Below, in pieces: positions 1 to 5,049 of a stretch of DNA of 5,049 nt. Under the pieces are notes generated by a model. It saw only the letters and a program-made list of their open reading frames with translations. It did no database searches and was not told where the DNA came from. The stretch's first letter is position 1. The number at the start of each line of letters is the position of its first letter. The position numbers were made by a program, and so were the translations under genes. The stretch is from NCBI GenBank assembly GCA_016191565.1, contig JACPWA010000144.1, positions 1 to 5,049 on the forward strand. The letters run 5' to 3'. This DNA comes from Simkania negevensis (GTDB lineage: Bacteria; Chlamydiota; Chlamydiia; Chlamydiales; Simkaniaceae).

Positions 1-23
1 AGTTAGTAATTTTATTCCTTACA

Positions 24-204
24 TTTAGTATTAGACTTCTTTCGAAACTCGCTTTGTTTGGAAAGATGGCGAGTTTTAGACAGGCCTTAAAAACGATTTT
101 GAAGACAATGTGGGAACACATGGCTGAAAAAATCGGTTTTTAGAGATGGCAAAAATCGTTGTTTTGGCAAATAAATGGAGTTTCGAAAGGAGTCTATTAT
201 TTAA
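24..204 (+). repeat. Long imperfect inverted repeat (rod-like hairpin, about 180 nt)
   Basis: The stretch upstream of position 218 has no credible gene but folds back on itself around position 114-115. Outer arm 24-50 pairs with 178-204 (23 Watson-Crick pairs, 2 G-U, 2 mismatches). Next, 51-72 faces 156-177 (13 Watson-Crick, 5 G-U, 4 mismatches), then 74-77 pairs with 152-155. After a loose stretch, 89-100 pairs with 129-141 (12 pairs, one bulged G), and the tip is ATGTG-GGAA-CACAT at 108-121, a GNRA-type tetraloop. The seven transition differences between the arms all give G-U pairs in plus-strand RNA and would be A-C mismatches in minus-strand RNA, so I assign it to the plus strand. No T tract follows it, so it is not a classical terminator. 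It may be a foldback repeat (MITE-like), a structured small RNA, or part of a transcript from a gene left of the window. The palindromic core TTTCGAAA in both outer arms contributes some of the match. Confidence 0.7.
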
Positions 205-217
205 AAAAAAGGCAGCG

Positions 218-637
218 CTAGGAAATATCGAGCACCGTTACATCAAAGGTAATCGTTTTACCTGCAAGAGGATGGTTGAAATCAAGGGTCACTTTTTCTC
301 CGATAAGGGAATCGACTCGAATGAGCATTTCTCCAAACTGCTCATCAGAAACAACTAAAAGAGCTCCTTCAAACCGGAGATCTTCTGGGATGAGATGGGC
401 ATCTACCTCTTTAAAAGCTTCAGGGTTGATCTCACCAAAAGCTTTTTCTGGGGAAAGAATCACCTGTTTCGTATCTCCTACATTGAGACCTTTAAGTGCC
501 TCTTCCAAAGCAGGAAGGATCTGATTGCTCCCTACGTGAAAAATAAGGGGCTCTCTTCCTATGTTGGTATCTACTTGGGTTTTATCTTCTAAAAAGAGTT
601 TATATTCAATAGCGACTTGTTTTCCTTTTTCGATCAT
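218..637 (-). CDS. slyD: SlyD-like FKBP-type peptidyl-prolyl cis-trans isomerase
   Basis: This 139-residue cytosolic protein should catalyse prolyl cis-trans isomerisation and act as a folding helper. The FKBP half begins with VAIEY and an Asp at residue 23 matching the conserved active-site region of the family. It continues through PLIFHVG (30-36), a variant of the IPGLE motif (LPALE, 41-45), ALKGLNVGD (47-55) and PEKAFGE (63-69). An inserted flap domain follows at about 70-119, and the chain then returns to the FKBP fold with the SlyD hallmark NHPLAGKTITFDV (121-133). The protein ends six residues later, so the His/Cys-rich metal-binding tail of Escherichia coli SlyD is absent. There is no signal peptide. 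The ATG start is supported by a strong purine-rich ribosome-binding site just upstream. It lies 169 bases downstream of hemB on the same strand. No clear promoter or terminator separates the two, so co-transcription is possible. The family call is firm; the symbol is by similarity of architecture. Confidence 0.9.
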   Translation of the reverse strand: MIEKGKQVAIEYKLFLEDKTQVDTNIGREPLIFHVGSNQILPALEEALKGLNVGDTKQVILSPEKAFGEINPEAFKEVDAHLIPEDLRFEGALLVVSDEQFGEMLIRVDSLIGEKVTLDFNHPLAGKTITFDVTVLDIS

Positions 638-640
638 TTT

Positions 641-654
641 CTCCTCCCTCCTTC
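641..654 (-). promoter_or_regulatory. Strong ribosome-binding site of the FKBP gene
   Basis: Read on the minus strand, the sequence before the ATG is AAGGAGGGAGGAG followed by AAA. It contains two overlapping Shine-Dalgarno cores, one about 9 bases and one about 3 bases from the start. This is the strongest such site in the window and fixes the ATG at 635-637 as the start. Confidence 0.75.
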
Positions 655-726
655 GGTATTAAAGTTGTTTTGAGAAAAAGGAGGCGATGAGAATCTGATG
701 GAATCGCAGCTGATCCTTTAGAGTTT

Positions 727-735
727 CCCCCCCCC
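727..735. repeat. Homopolymer run of nine C (nine G on the minus strand)
   Basis: A run of nine C lies about 90 bases upstream of the FKBP start, inside the 169-base gap between hemB and that gene. The same gap carries runs of nine T (761-769) and eight T (798-805). Poly-G/C runs this long are prone to slippage and, in Chlamydia pneumoniae, are known at phase-variable genes. Here the run is intergenic, so any effect would be on promoter spacing or the transcript leader. I could not identify convincing -35/-10 elements around it. Confidence 0.8.
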
Positions 736-806
736 TCTTATCTTTAGGATGTCATAAAGATTTTTTTTTAGCGAGTGGTTTTGCTGCTCGGAAGCGCTTT
801 TTTTTG

Positions 807-1808
807 TTATCCTTTAGTAATCAGTCCGATAACTTGTTTTGCCGCATAGGTAAAAATGAAATCAGCTCCAGCCCGTTTAATTGACAAGAGCGATTCATAA
901 AAGACCTCTTTGGCATTTAAATACCCCATCCGATCTGCTGCTATCACCATGGCATACTCTCCACTGACATGATAGGCTCCTACCGGTAGGTAGATGGCCT
1001 CTTTTACAGCTGCAATCACATCCAAAAAAGGGAGTGCTGGTTTAATCATTAGCATGTCCGCTCCCTCCTTTTGATCGAGAAGAGCTTCTCGCACCGCCTC
1101 TCTTTTATTTGCCGGGTTCATCTGATATCCTTTTTTATCTCCAGAAAGGAGTCTTGTATTGATGGCACTTCGAAAGGGATAATAAAAAGAGGAGGCATAT
1201 TTTGCTGTATAAGAAAGAATGGATACATAAGAAAACCCTTCTTCATCTAAGCTTTTTCGAATCGCTTCCACCCTTCCATCCATCATGTCACTAGGGGCCA
1301 CAACGTCAGCTCCTGCCCTAGCATAAAGAAGAGCTTGTTTGCAAAGCGCTTCTACAGTAAGGTCATTTTCCACTTCCCCCCTTTCTCCAATGATCCCATC
1401 ATGTCCATGGGAAGTGAAGGGATCAAGGGCAATATCGGCGATCAGACAAAGGGAGGGGAGCTCCTGTTTGATTTTTTGAATGGCTCGAGGGATTAAACTC
1501 TCTTCGCGCCACCCCTCCGACCCTTCAAGGTCACGCAGGTGGAGAGGAACTACAGGAAAAAGGGCAATTGCTTGGATTCCCTGTCTATAAAGCTCTTCTG
1601 CCTCTTTGAGGATCAGGTCGATCGAAAGGCGCTCTGTTCCGGCCATCTTTTCGATCGACTCTCTCTTCTTTTCTCCTTCGAGAACAAAAAATGGATAGAT
1701 AAGATCTGAAGCAAGAAGATGAGTTTCTTGCAAAAGATTCCGAATGGCGGGAGATTTTCTGTTTCTTCTTGGTCGCTCTAAGAGTGCTTTTCTAGTCATC
1801 TGTAGCAT
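807..1808 (-). CDS. hemB: Porphobilinogen synthase (delta-aminolevulinic acid dehydratase), HemB
   Basis: This cytosolic enzyme condenses two 5-aminolevulinate molecules to porphobilinogen, the second committed step of tetrapyrrole synthesis. The 333-residue length and complete motif set match the family. RPRRNRKSPAIRNLLQET (12-29) and DLIYPFFVLEG (35-45) form the N-terminal arm region. The metal site is ALDPFTSHGHDG (127-138). Lys203 in SYTAKYASSFYYPFR and Lys256 in MLMIKPALPFLD are the two Schiff-base lysines, and YQMNPANKREA (228-238) is also typical. The Cys residues of the zinc-dependent enzyme are replaced by Ala127, Asp129 and Asp137, which points to the Mg-type (plant/Pseudomonas-like) enzyme. 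I chose the first ATG because AAGGGA lies 8 bases upstream of it; the internal Met4 would be 17 bases from that site. It is divergent from thyX and lies upstream of the FKBP gene on the same strand. Confidence 0.97.
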   Translation of the reverse strand: MLQMTRKALLERPRRNRKSPAIRNLLQETHLLASDLIYPFFVLEGEKKRESIEKMAGTERLSIDLILKEAEELYRQGIQAIALFPVVPLHLRDLEGSEGWREESLIPRAIQKIKQELPSLCLIADIALDPFTSHGHDGIIGERGEVENDLTVEALCKQALLYARAGADVVAPSDMMDGRVEAIRKSLDEEGFSYVSILSYTAKYASSFYYPFRSAINTRLLSGDKKGYQMNPANKREAVREALLDQKEGADMLMIKPALPFLDVIAAVKEAIYLPVGAYHVSGEYAMVIAADRMGYLNAKEVFYESLLSIKRAGADFIFTYAAKQVIGLITKG

Positions 1809-1816
1809 AAAGATGT

Positions 1817-1822
1817 TCCCTT
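1817..1822 (-). promoter_or_regulatory. Ribosome-binding site of hemB
   Basis: AAGGGA on the minus strand sits 8 bases before the ATG at 1806-1808. This spacing favours that ATG over the in-frame ATG three codons later. Confidence 0.6.
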
Positions 1823-1836
1823 GCTTTGGAATTCAC

Positions 1837-1865
1837 ACAATTAAGTAGAAAAATAGAATTGTCAA
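1837..1865 (-). promoter_or_regulatory. Candidate sigma-70/sigma-66 promoter of hemB
   Basis: On the minus strand a perfect TTGACA (1860-1865) is followed, 17 bases later, by AATTGT (1837-1842), which matches only three of six positions of TATAAT. Transcription would start near 1830, leaving a leader of about 20 bases that includes the AAGGGA site. The perfect -35 and sensible leader length make it plausible; the -10 is weak. Confidence 0.45.
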
Positions 1866-1867
1866 GC

Positions 1868-1886
1868 CATTTTTCCATGAAAAATG
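1868..1886. promoter_or_regulatory. Dyad symmetry next to the hemB -35 element (possible operator)
   Basis: CATTTTTC (1868-1875) and GAAAAATG (1879-1886) are perfect 8-base inverted arms separated by CAT. The dyad lies 2 bases upstream of the candidate hemB -35 hexamer, in the region shared with divergent thyX, where a regulator could act on either gene. It is AT-rich and short, so chance is a real alternative. The rest of the divergent region (1887-2085) is very AT-rich, with a direct repeat of TTAATA at 1938-1943 and 1946-1951 and an A-rich stretch at 2041-2056. I could not find a convincing thyX promoter there. Confidence 0.3.
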
Positions 1887-2085
1887 AAAGTTCATGTCCC
1901 AAAATTCACGGAAAGAAAATTTTTATATATCTTATTATTAATAGGTTAATATTTTTTCTTAAAATAACGTACGAAATAACATTTTTCTCTTTTATCTGTA
2001 TATTCTTTTGCCCATTCGATGAATGAAGGAACTTCTTATCAAAAAAAAAGAAAAAAGTTAGACTAAACAACCAATCGAATTGAAT

Positions 2086-2094
2086 GAGAGGTGG
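2086..2094 (+). promoter_or_regulatory. Ribosome-binding site that decides the thyX start
   Basis: GAGAGGTGG precedes the ATG at 2098-2100, with six bases between GAGAGG and the start codon. An upstream in-frame TTG (2080-2082) would add six residues but would place this site inside the coding sequence, so the ATG is preferred. Confidence 0.65.
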
Positions 2095-2097
2095 AAA

Positions 2098-3729
2098 ATG
2101 GAGCATGATTATGATGGGCTTACAGAACAGCAGCTAAAAAAAATAGAAAGATATGTGACCAATACAAAGAGTCATATCTTTGCTCTTCGCAATCTCCCAG
2201 AAGTGATCAAGGGAGCCGTCTTTTCCCGCTATTCTCGGTATACCTTAGGCTTGCGTACCCTTCTTCTAAAAGAATTTATCCTCAACGAAGAAACTGAATT
2301 TACCTCAATTACAGGAGAAAGAGAGGAGACGGATCAGCAGGTACAAAGCGCAGCAATTAAAAAAGCTCAAAATTTTTATGATCGGATTTTGGATGGTTAT
2401 GGAGATGATTCGATCGGGGAGCTGGGGGGAGCTCATCTTGCGTTGGAAAACGTTTCGATGATCGCAGCAAAAGTAATTGAGGATTGTCGGATTGGGGGAT
2501 CTCCTCTAGAAAAATCAACTCGTTATATCTATTTTGACCAGAAAGTGCAGGGGAAATATCTTTTCTATAGAGAGCCAATCTTGATGACTTCAGCCTATCG
2601 CAATCTCTATGAAAATACCTGTGATATGCTTTTTGAAGTCTATGGTCACCTTATTCCCACCCTTACTGAATCGATGGAAAAAGTATTTCCCAAGGAGCAT
2701 GAAACCTCCGCTGTGGCTTATGCAGCAGCAATCAGAGCAAAAGTACTCGACTGCCTAAGGGGACTTCTTCCAGCAAGTGCTCTCACTAATATGGGAGTGT
2801 ATGGGAACGGGCGGTTCTTTGAGATCCTTCTCCAAAAGCTAAATTGTCAAAGTCTTGAAGAATTACAACACATTGGCCGCCTCTCCTATCAGGAACTTAG
2901 CAAAGTGATCCCTTCCTTTATTAGACGTGCAGACCTCGAACACAAATACCAGAAAAGTTTTTCTGAATTTAAAAATATGACGGAAGAGGTGCTAAGCAGC
3001 TTAGCACAGGACTATACCCCTTCGCCTTCTTCTACGAAAGAGAGCTCTGTTCAATTGATTCACTATGATCCTGATAATCTAATCAAGGTAGCAGGAGCTC
3101 TTCTCTTTTCTCATTCCAAAGCTTCTTTGCAGCAGCTTTTAGAAATCGCTCAAAAGCTTCCTAAAGAAGAGGTCTCTCGTATTTTAGAAGCTGGTGCTTC
3201 TTTTCGTCAGAATCGACGCCATAAATCACCTCGTGCTTTAGAGCAAGCTACCTTCACTTTTGAAATCATCTCCGATTTTGGTATCTACCGCGATCTACAA
3301 CGTCATCGGATGCTCACCCAAGAAAGGCAGCTTCTTTCCTGCGATCTCGGTTATTTTATTCCTCGTGAGATCCTAGGCACCTCAATGGAAAAAGAGTATC
3401 GGGAAGCAATGGAAAAGGGCAAAAGTGCTTATGATCAGATTGTTCAAGAATTGCCAGAAGAGGCGCAATATGTGGTGCCGATGGCCTACAATATTCGCTG
3501 GTATTTTCATTTAAACCTCCGCGCCTTGCAATGGATCTGTGAGCTCCGCTCCTCCGCTGCAGGCCATCCTACGTATCGCTTTATTGCTCAGGAAATGGCG
3601 AAACAAGTGATTCAAGTCTTTCCAGAATTTGAAAGATTCTTTAGGTTTATCGATTATGATGGGTATGAGCTCGGTCGTTTGGGGCAAGAGGAGCGGATCA
3701 CCCAAAAATCCAAAAAAGAGGAAGAGTAA
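2098..3729 (+). CDS. thyX: Tandem-domain flavin-dependent thymidylate synthase, ThyX
   Basis: ThyX methylates dUMP to dTMP in the cytosol, using methylenetetrahydrofolate, FAD and NAD(P)H, and replaces ThyA. At 543 residues this protein is about twice the usual length and has two ThyX-like halves. The N half has FSRYSRYTLGLRTLLLKEF (42-60), GDDSIGELGGAHLALENVS (102-120), SPLEKSTRY (135-143) and GLLPASALTNMGVYGNGR (222-239). The C half has SPRALEQATFTFEI (377-390), LQRHR (400-404) and NLRALQWICELRSS..GHPTYR (473-494). The signature RHRxxSxNExSxRY is split: the N half keeps its S..E.S.RY part but not RHR, and the C half keeps RHR but has TQERQLLS where the rest should be. Active sites of ordinary ThyX form between subunits, so the halves may complement each other (inference). 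Double-length ThyX is, to my knowledge, typical of Chlamydiae. The tail is charged (KSKKEEE). It is first gene of an operon with the permease gene 8 bases downstream. Confidence 0.92.
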   Translation: MEHDYDGLTEQQLKKIERYVTNTKSHIFALRNLPEVIKGAVFSRYSRYTLGLRTLLLKEFILNEETEFTSITGEREETDQQVQSAAIKKAQNFYDRILDGYGDDSIGELGGAHLALENVSMIAAKVIEDCRIGGSPLEKSTRYIYFDQKVQGKYLFYREPILMTSAYRNLYENTCDMLFEVYGHLIPTLTESMEKVFPKEHETSAVAYAAAIRAKVLDCLRGLLPASALTNMGVYGNGRFFEILLQKLNCQSLEELQHIGRLSYQELSKVIPSFIRRADLEHKYQKSFSEFKNMTEEVLSSLAQDYTPSPSSTKESSVQLIHYDPDNLIKVAGALLFSHSKASLQQLLEIAQKLPKEEVSRILEAGASFRQNRRHKSPRALEQATFTFEIISDFGIYRDLQRHRMLTQERQLLSCDLGYFIPREILGTSMEKEYREAMEKGKSAYDQIVQELPEEAQYVVPMAYNIRWYFHLNLRALQWICELRSSAAGHPTYRFIAQEMAKQVIQVFPEFERFFRFIDYDGYELGRLGQEERITQKSKKEEE

Positions 3730-3737
3730 ATAGAAAC

Positions 3738-4964
3738 ATGAGGAAAAAAAAAGAGGGGAGTATTTTAGGAGGGATCCTCCTCATTGCTGGCAGCTGTATC
3801 GGAGCTGGAATGCTAGGACTTCCAATTGTCACCGGGATTGCCGGGCTGCTCCCCACCCTAGTAATGTTTTTTCTCGCCTATCTTTTTATGACTTCTACAG
3901 CGCTTCTTCTCGTGGAAGAAATGGGGCGATTTAACCAATCTGTCAACTTTATTTCGATGGTCTCTCGCACCTTAGGCCCTATTGGTAAAACGCTCTGCTG
4001 GCTTCTCTATCTCTTCTTGTTCTATGCCCTCCTTGTTGCTTACATGACCCTTTCAGGGATCCATTTTTCCTCTTTCTTAGCACGTGCTTTTGATTTCTCT
4101 GTGCCAGTATGGGGTGGGACTCTCTTTTTCATCCTTATTTTTGCCTCTCTTATTTACCTTGGCACAAAACCGGTAGACCATGTCAACCGTTTCCTTATGT
4201 TTTGGAAAATCATTGCCTTTCTCCTCTTTATCTTTGCTGGCTTTCACTTTCTTCAGCCCAAGCTCCTCTTGCATATAGAGAAAAAATATGCTCTATTTTC
4301 TTTTCCGATCCTGATCATCTCTTTTGGGTTTCACAACATGGTTCCCAGCTTGATGCATTATGTGGGCAATGACCGGAAACGGGCGCGTAAGATCATTTGG
4401 GGAGGATCTCTATTTACCCTTGTTGTCTATCTGATCTGGGAGATAATTGTCCTTGCTCTTCTTCCGGTCGGGCAAAAGGATGGGATTTGGGAAAGTTTTC
4501 ACAAGGGGATCGACGCTGCAGAGGCACTTCGGCATTATTTGGGATCAGGCGCCCTCAGCTTCTCTGTACAATGGCTCGCTTTTTTTGCCATTCTAACCTC
4601 TTTTCTATCCCAAGCTCTTAGTCTTGTCCATTTTCTTCGGGATGGATTCAAAATGGAAAAAAAGAAACGGGAAAATATTACAGTTTGCTCCCTTGCCCTA
4701 CTTCCCCCTCTTCTTTTTTCTCTTCTATTCCCCAACTTATTCTTCCAAGCGTTAGACTTTGCCGGTGGTATATGCACGGTGATCCTCTTTGGTATTTTCC
4801 CCGCTTTAATGGTCTGGATTGGTCGTTACAAGAAAAAAGAACGCCTTCCTGATCAGGTTCCAGGCGGCAAACCTCTCCTTGTCCTGATCTTTGCGGTGGC
4901 TAGTTTTGTTTTCTTCTACCAGCTCACTCAAATGCTTGGCTTTAACCTTTTTCCTAAGCCTTAG
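3738..4964 (+). CDS. tyrP: Aromatic amino acid permease, TyrP-like (HAAAP family)
   Basis: This is an inner-membrane permease of the hydroxy/aromatic amino acid family, expected to import tyrosine (or tryptophan) by proton symport. The 408 residues give about 11 membrane segments, near 8-28, 36-58, 84-108, 124-142, 152-172, 186-206, 221-242, 276-297, 314-332, 337-362 and 378-397. The family motifs are GGILLIAGSCIGAGMLGLP (11-29), in the first unwound helix that binds substrate, and SFGFHNMVPSL (195-205), the TyrP/Mtr hallmark. The N-terminus is short and lysine-rich (MRKKKEG), consistent with a cytoplasmic N end. The start codon is 8 bases after the thyX stop. No strong ribosome-binding site stands in the gap; GAGGAAGAG at the end of thyX lies a little far away, so translational coupling is likely. 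Tyrosine versus tryptophan specificity cannot be read from the sequence. In an intracellular bacterium its job would be scavenging from the host. Confidence 0.92.
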   Translation: MRKKKEGSILGGILLIAGSCIGAGMLGLPIVTGIAGLLPTLVMFFLAYLFMTSTALLLVEEMGRFNQSVNFISMVSRTLGPIGKTLCWLLYLFLFYALLVAYMTLSGIHFSSFLARAFDFSVPVWGGTLFFILIFASLIYLGTKPVDHVNRFLMFWKIIAFLLFIFAGFHFLQPKLLLHIEKKYALFSFPILIISFGFHNMVPSLMHYVGNDRKRARKIIWGGSLFTLVVYLIWEIIVLALLPVGQKDGIWESFHKGIDAAEALRHYLGSGALSFSVQWLAFFAILTSFLSQALSLVHFLRDGFKMEKKKRENITVCSLALLPPLLFSLLFPNLFFQALDFAGGICTVILFGIFPALMVWIGRYKKKERLPDQVPGGKPLLVLIFAVASFVFFYQLTQMLGFNLFPKP

Positions 4965-4970
4965 TATCAA

Positions 4971-4982
4971 AGCACTAGTGCT
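4971..4982. repeat. Perfect 12-base palindrome after tyrP
   Basis: AGCACTAGTGCT begins seven bases after the tyrP stop codon and overlaps the first two bases of the large terminal palindrome. It could be an extension or junction of that element, or a coincidence. Confidence 0.6.
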
Positions 4983-5049
4983 CTGTAAGCTTAATTTTTG
5001 CCATTTGGACTGCGTCAAAGCCCAAATGGCAAAAATTAAGTTTACAGAG
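4981..5049 (+). repeat. Near-perfect long palindrome (28-bp arms, 13-base loop) at the window end
   Basis: Left arm 4981-5008 and right arm 5022-5049 match at 27 of 28 positions. The one difference (G4989 against T5041) is a G-U pair in plus-strand RNA. The loop 5009-5021 is ACTGCGTCAAAGC. It starts 16 bases after the tyrP stop, so it could stabilise or help end the thyX-tyrP transcript. However, the arms are too long and the inner stem too AT-rich for an ordinary terminator, and whether a T tract follows cannot be seen. The right arm ends exactly at the window edge, so the element may continue. It shares the 11-base word ATGGCAAAAAT (5026-5036) with the foldback element at the left end (146-156). 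A dispersed repeat or miniature inverted-repeat element is the main alternative. Confidence 0.8.

Noticed and set aside
4..32. Possible plus-strand promoter (TAGTAA, 17-base gap, TAGTAT) before the left foldback
   Set aside because: The -35 matches only three of six consensus bases and the -10 four of six in very AT-rich DNA; this is expected by chance.
146..358. A 70-codon plus-strand open frame at the left end
   Set aside because: It runs through the right arm of the foldback and then antisense to the 3' end of the FKBP gene, has no recognisable motif and no good ribosome-binding site.
276..592. Plus-strand open frames of 82 and 65 codons
   Set aside because: They lie wholly antisense to the FKBP coding sequence, whose product has clear family motifs on the other strand.
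770..805. Possible terminator AGCG...CGCT followed by eight T between hemB and the FKBP gene
   Set aside because: The T tract is on the plus strand, where no gene lies upstream; on the minus strand, which would matter for hemB, the stem is followed by A residues. The stem is only about 4-6 pairs.
2008..2042. Possible thyX promoter using TTGCCC and TATCAA
   Set aside because: The spacing is 23 bases, outside the normal range, and 17-base spacing gives no acceptable -10.
1826..2106. Short open frames of 66 codons on both strands in the divergent region
   Set aside because: They are AT-driven, low-complexity Phe/Ile/Lys-rich frames without family motifs, and one overlaps the thyX start signals.
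4077..5018. Several open frames overlapping the tyrP region on both strands
   Set aside because: All but one lie entirely inside tyrP (the last runs from the end of tyrP into the terminal palindrome); none has motifs, while the TyrP frame is continuous and full of family signatures.
1..5049. CRISPR array, tRNA or rRNA genes, transposase or defence genes
   Set aside because: No regularly spaced direct repeats, cloverleaf or rRNA-like sequence, or transposase-like protein was seen on either strand.

Overview
The window looks like chromosomal DNA from a member of the Chlamydiae, most likely an environmental or amoeba-associated lineage of the Parachlamydia/Waddlia/Simkania kind. Three things suggest this: a double-length flavin-dependent thymidylate synthase (about 543 residues instead of the usual 210-260), a TyrP-type aromatic amino acid permease directly behind it, and a moderately AT-rich base composition with very AT-rich intergenic DNA. 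The family names rest on motifs read by eye. The placement to phylum is an inference and was not tested by a search.

Layout. Positions 1-217 hold no convincing gene. They contain a very long imperfect inverted repeat (about 24-204, centred near 114) that would fold into one rod-like hairpin in plus-strand RNA. Next are two minus-strand genes: a SlyD-like FKBP prolyl isomerase without a histidine-rich tail (218-637), and upstream of it hemB, porphobilinogen synthase with an Asp-type metal site (807-1808). The 169-base gap between them holds a run of nine C (nine G on the coding strand) and two long T runs. A 289-base AT-rich divergent intergenic region (1809-2097) carries a candidate hemB promoter, a small dyad and the thyX ribosome-binding site. 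On the plus strand thyX (2098-3729) and a tyrP-like permease gene (3738-4964) are 8 bases apart and very probably form one operon. The last 69 bases (4981-5049) form a nearly perfect 28-bp-arm palindrome running exactly to the window edge.

The genes serve general metabolism: tetrapyrrole synthesis, dTMP synthesis, import of an aromatic amino acid from the host, and protein folding. I see no defence, mobile or secretion system. The most unusual protein-level observation is that the ThyX signature motif appears divided between the two halves of the tandem protein. At the DNA level the two large foldback elements at either end are the best candidates for something undescribed. They may be dispersed repeats, and if the window is a whole contig they may explain its ends.
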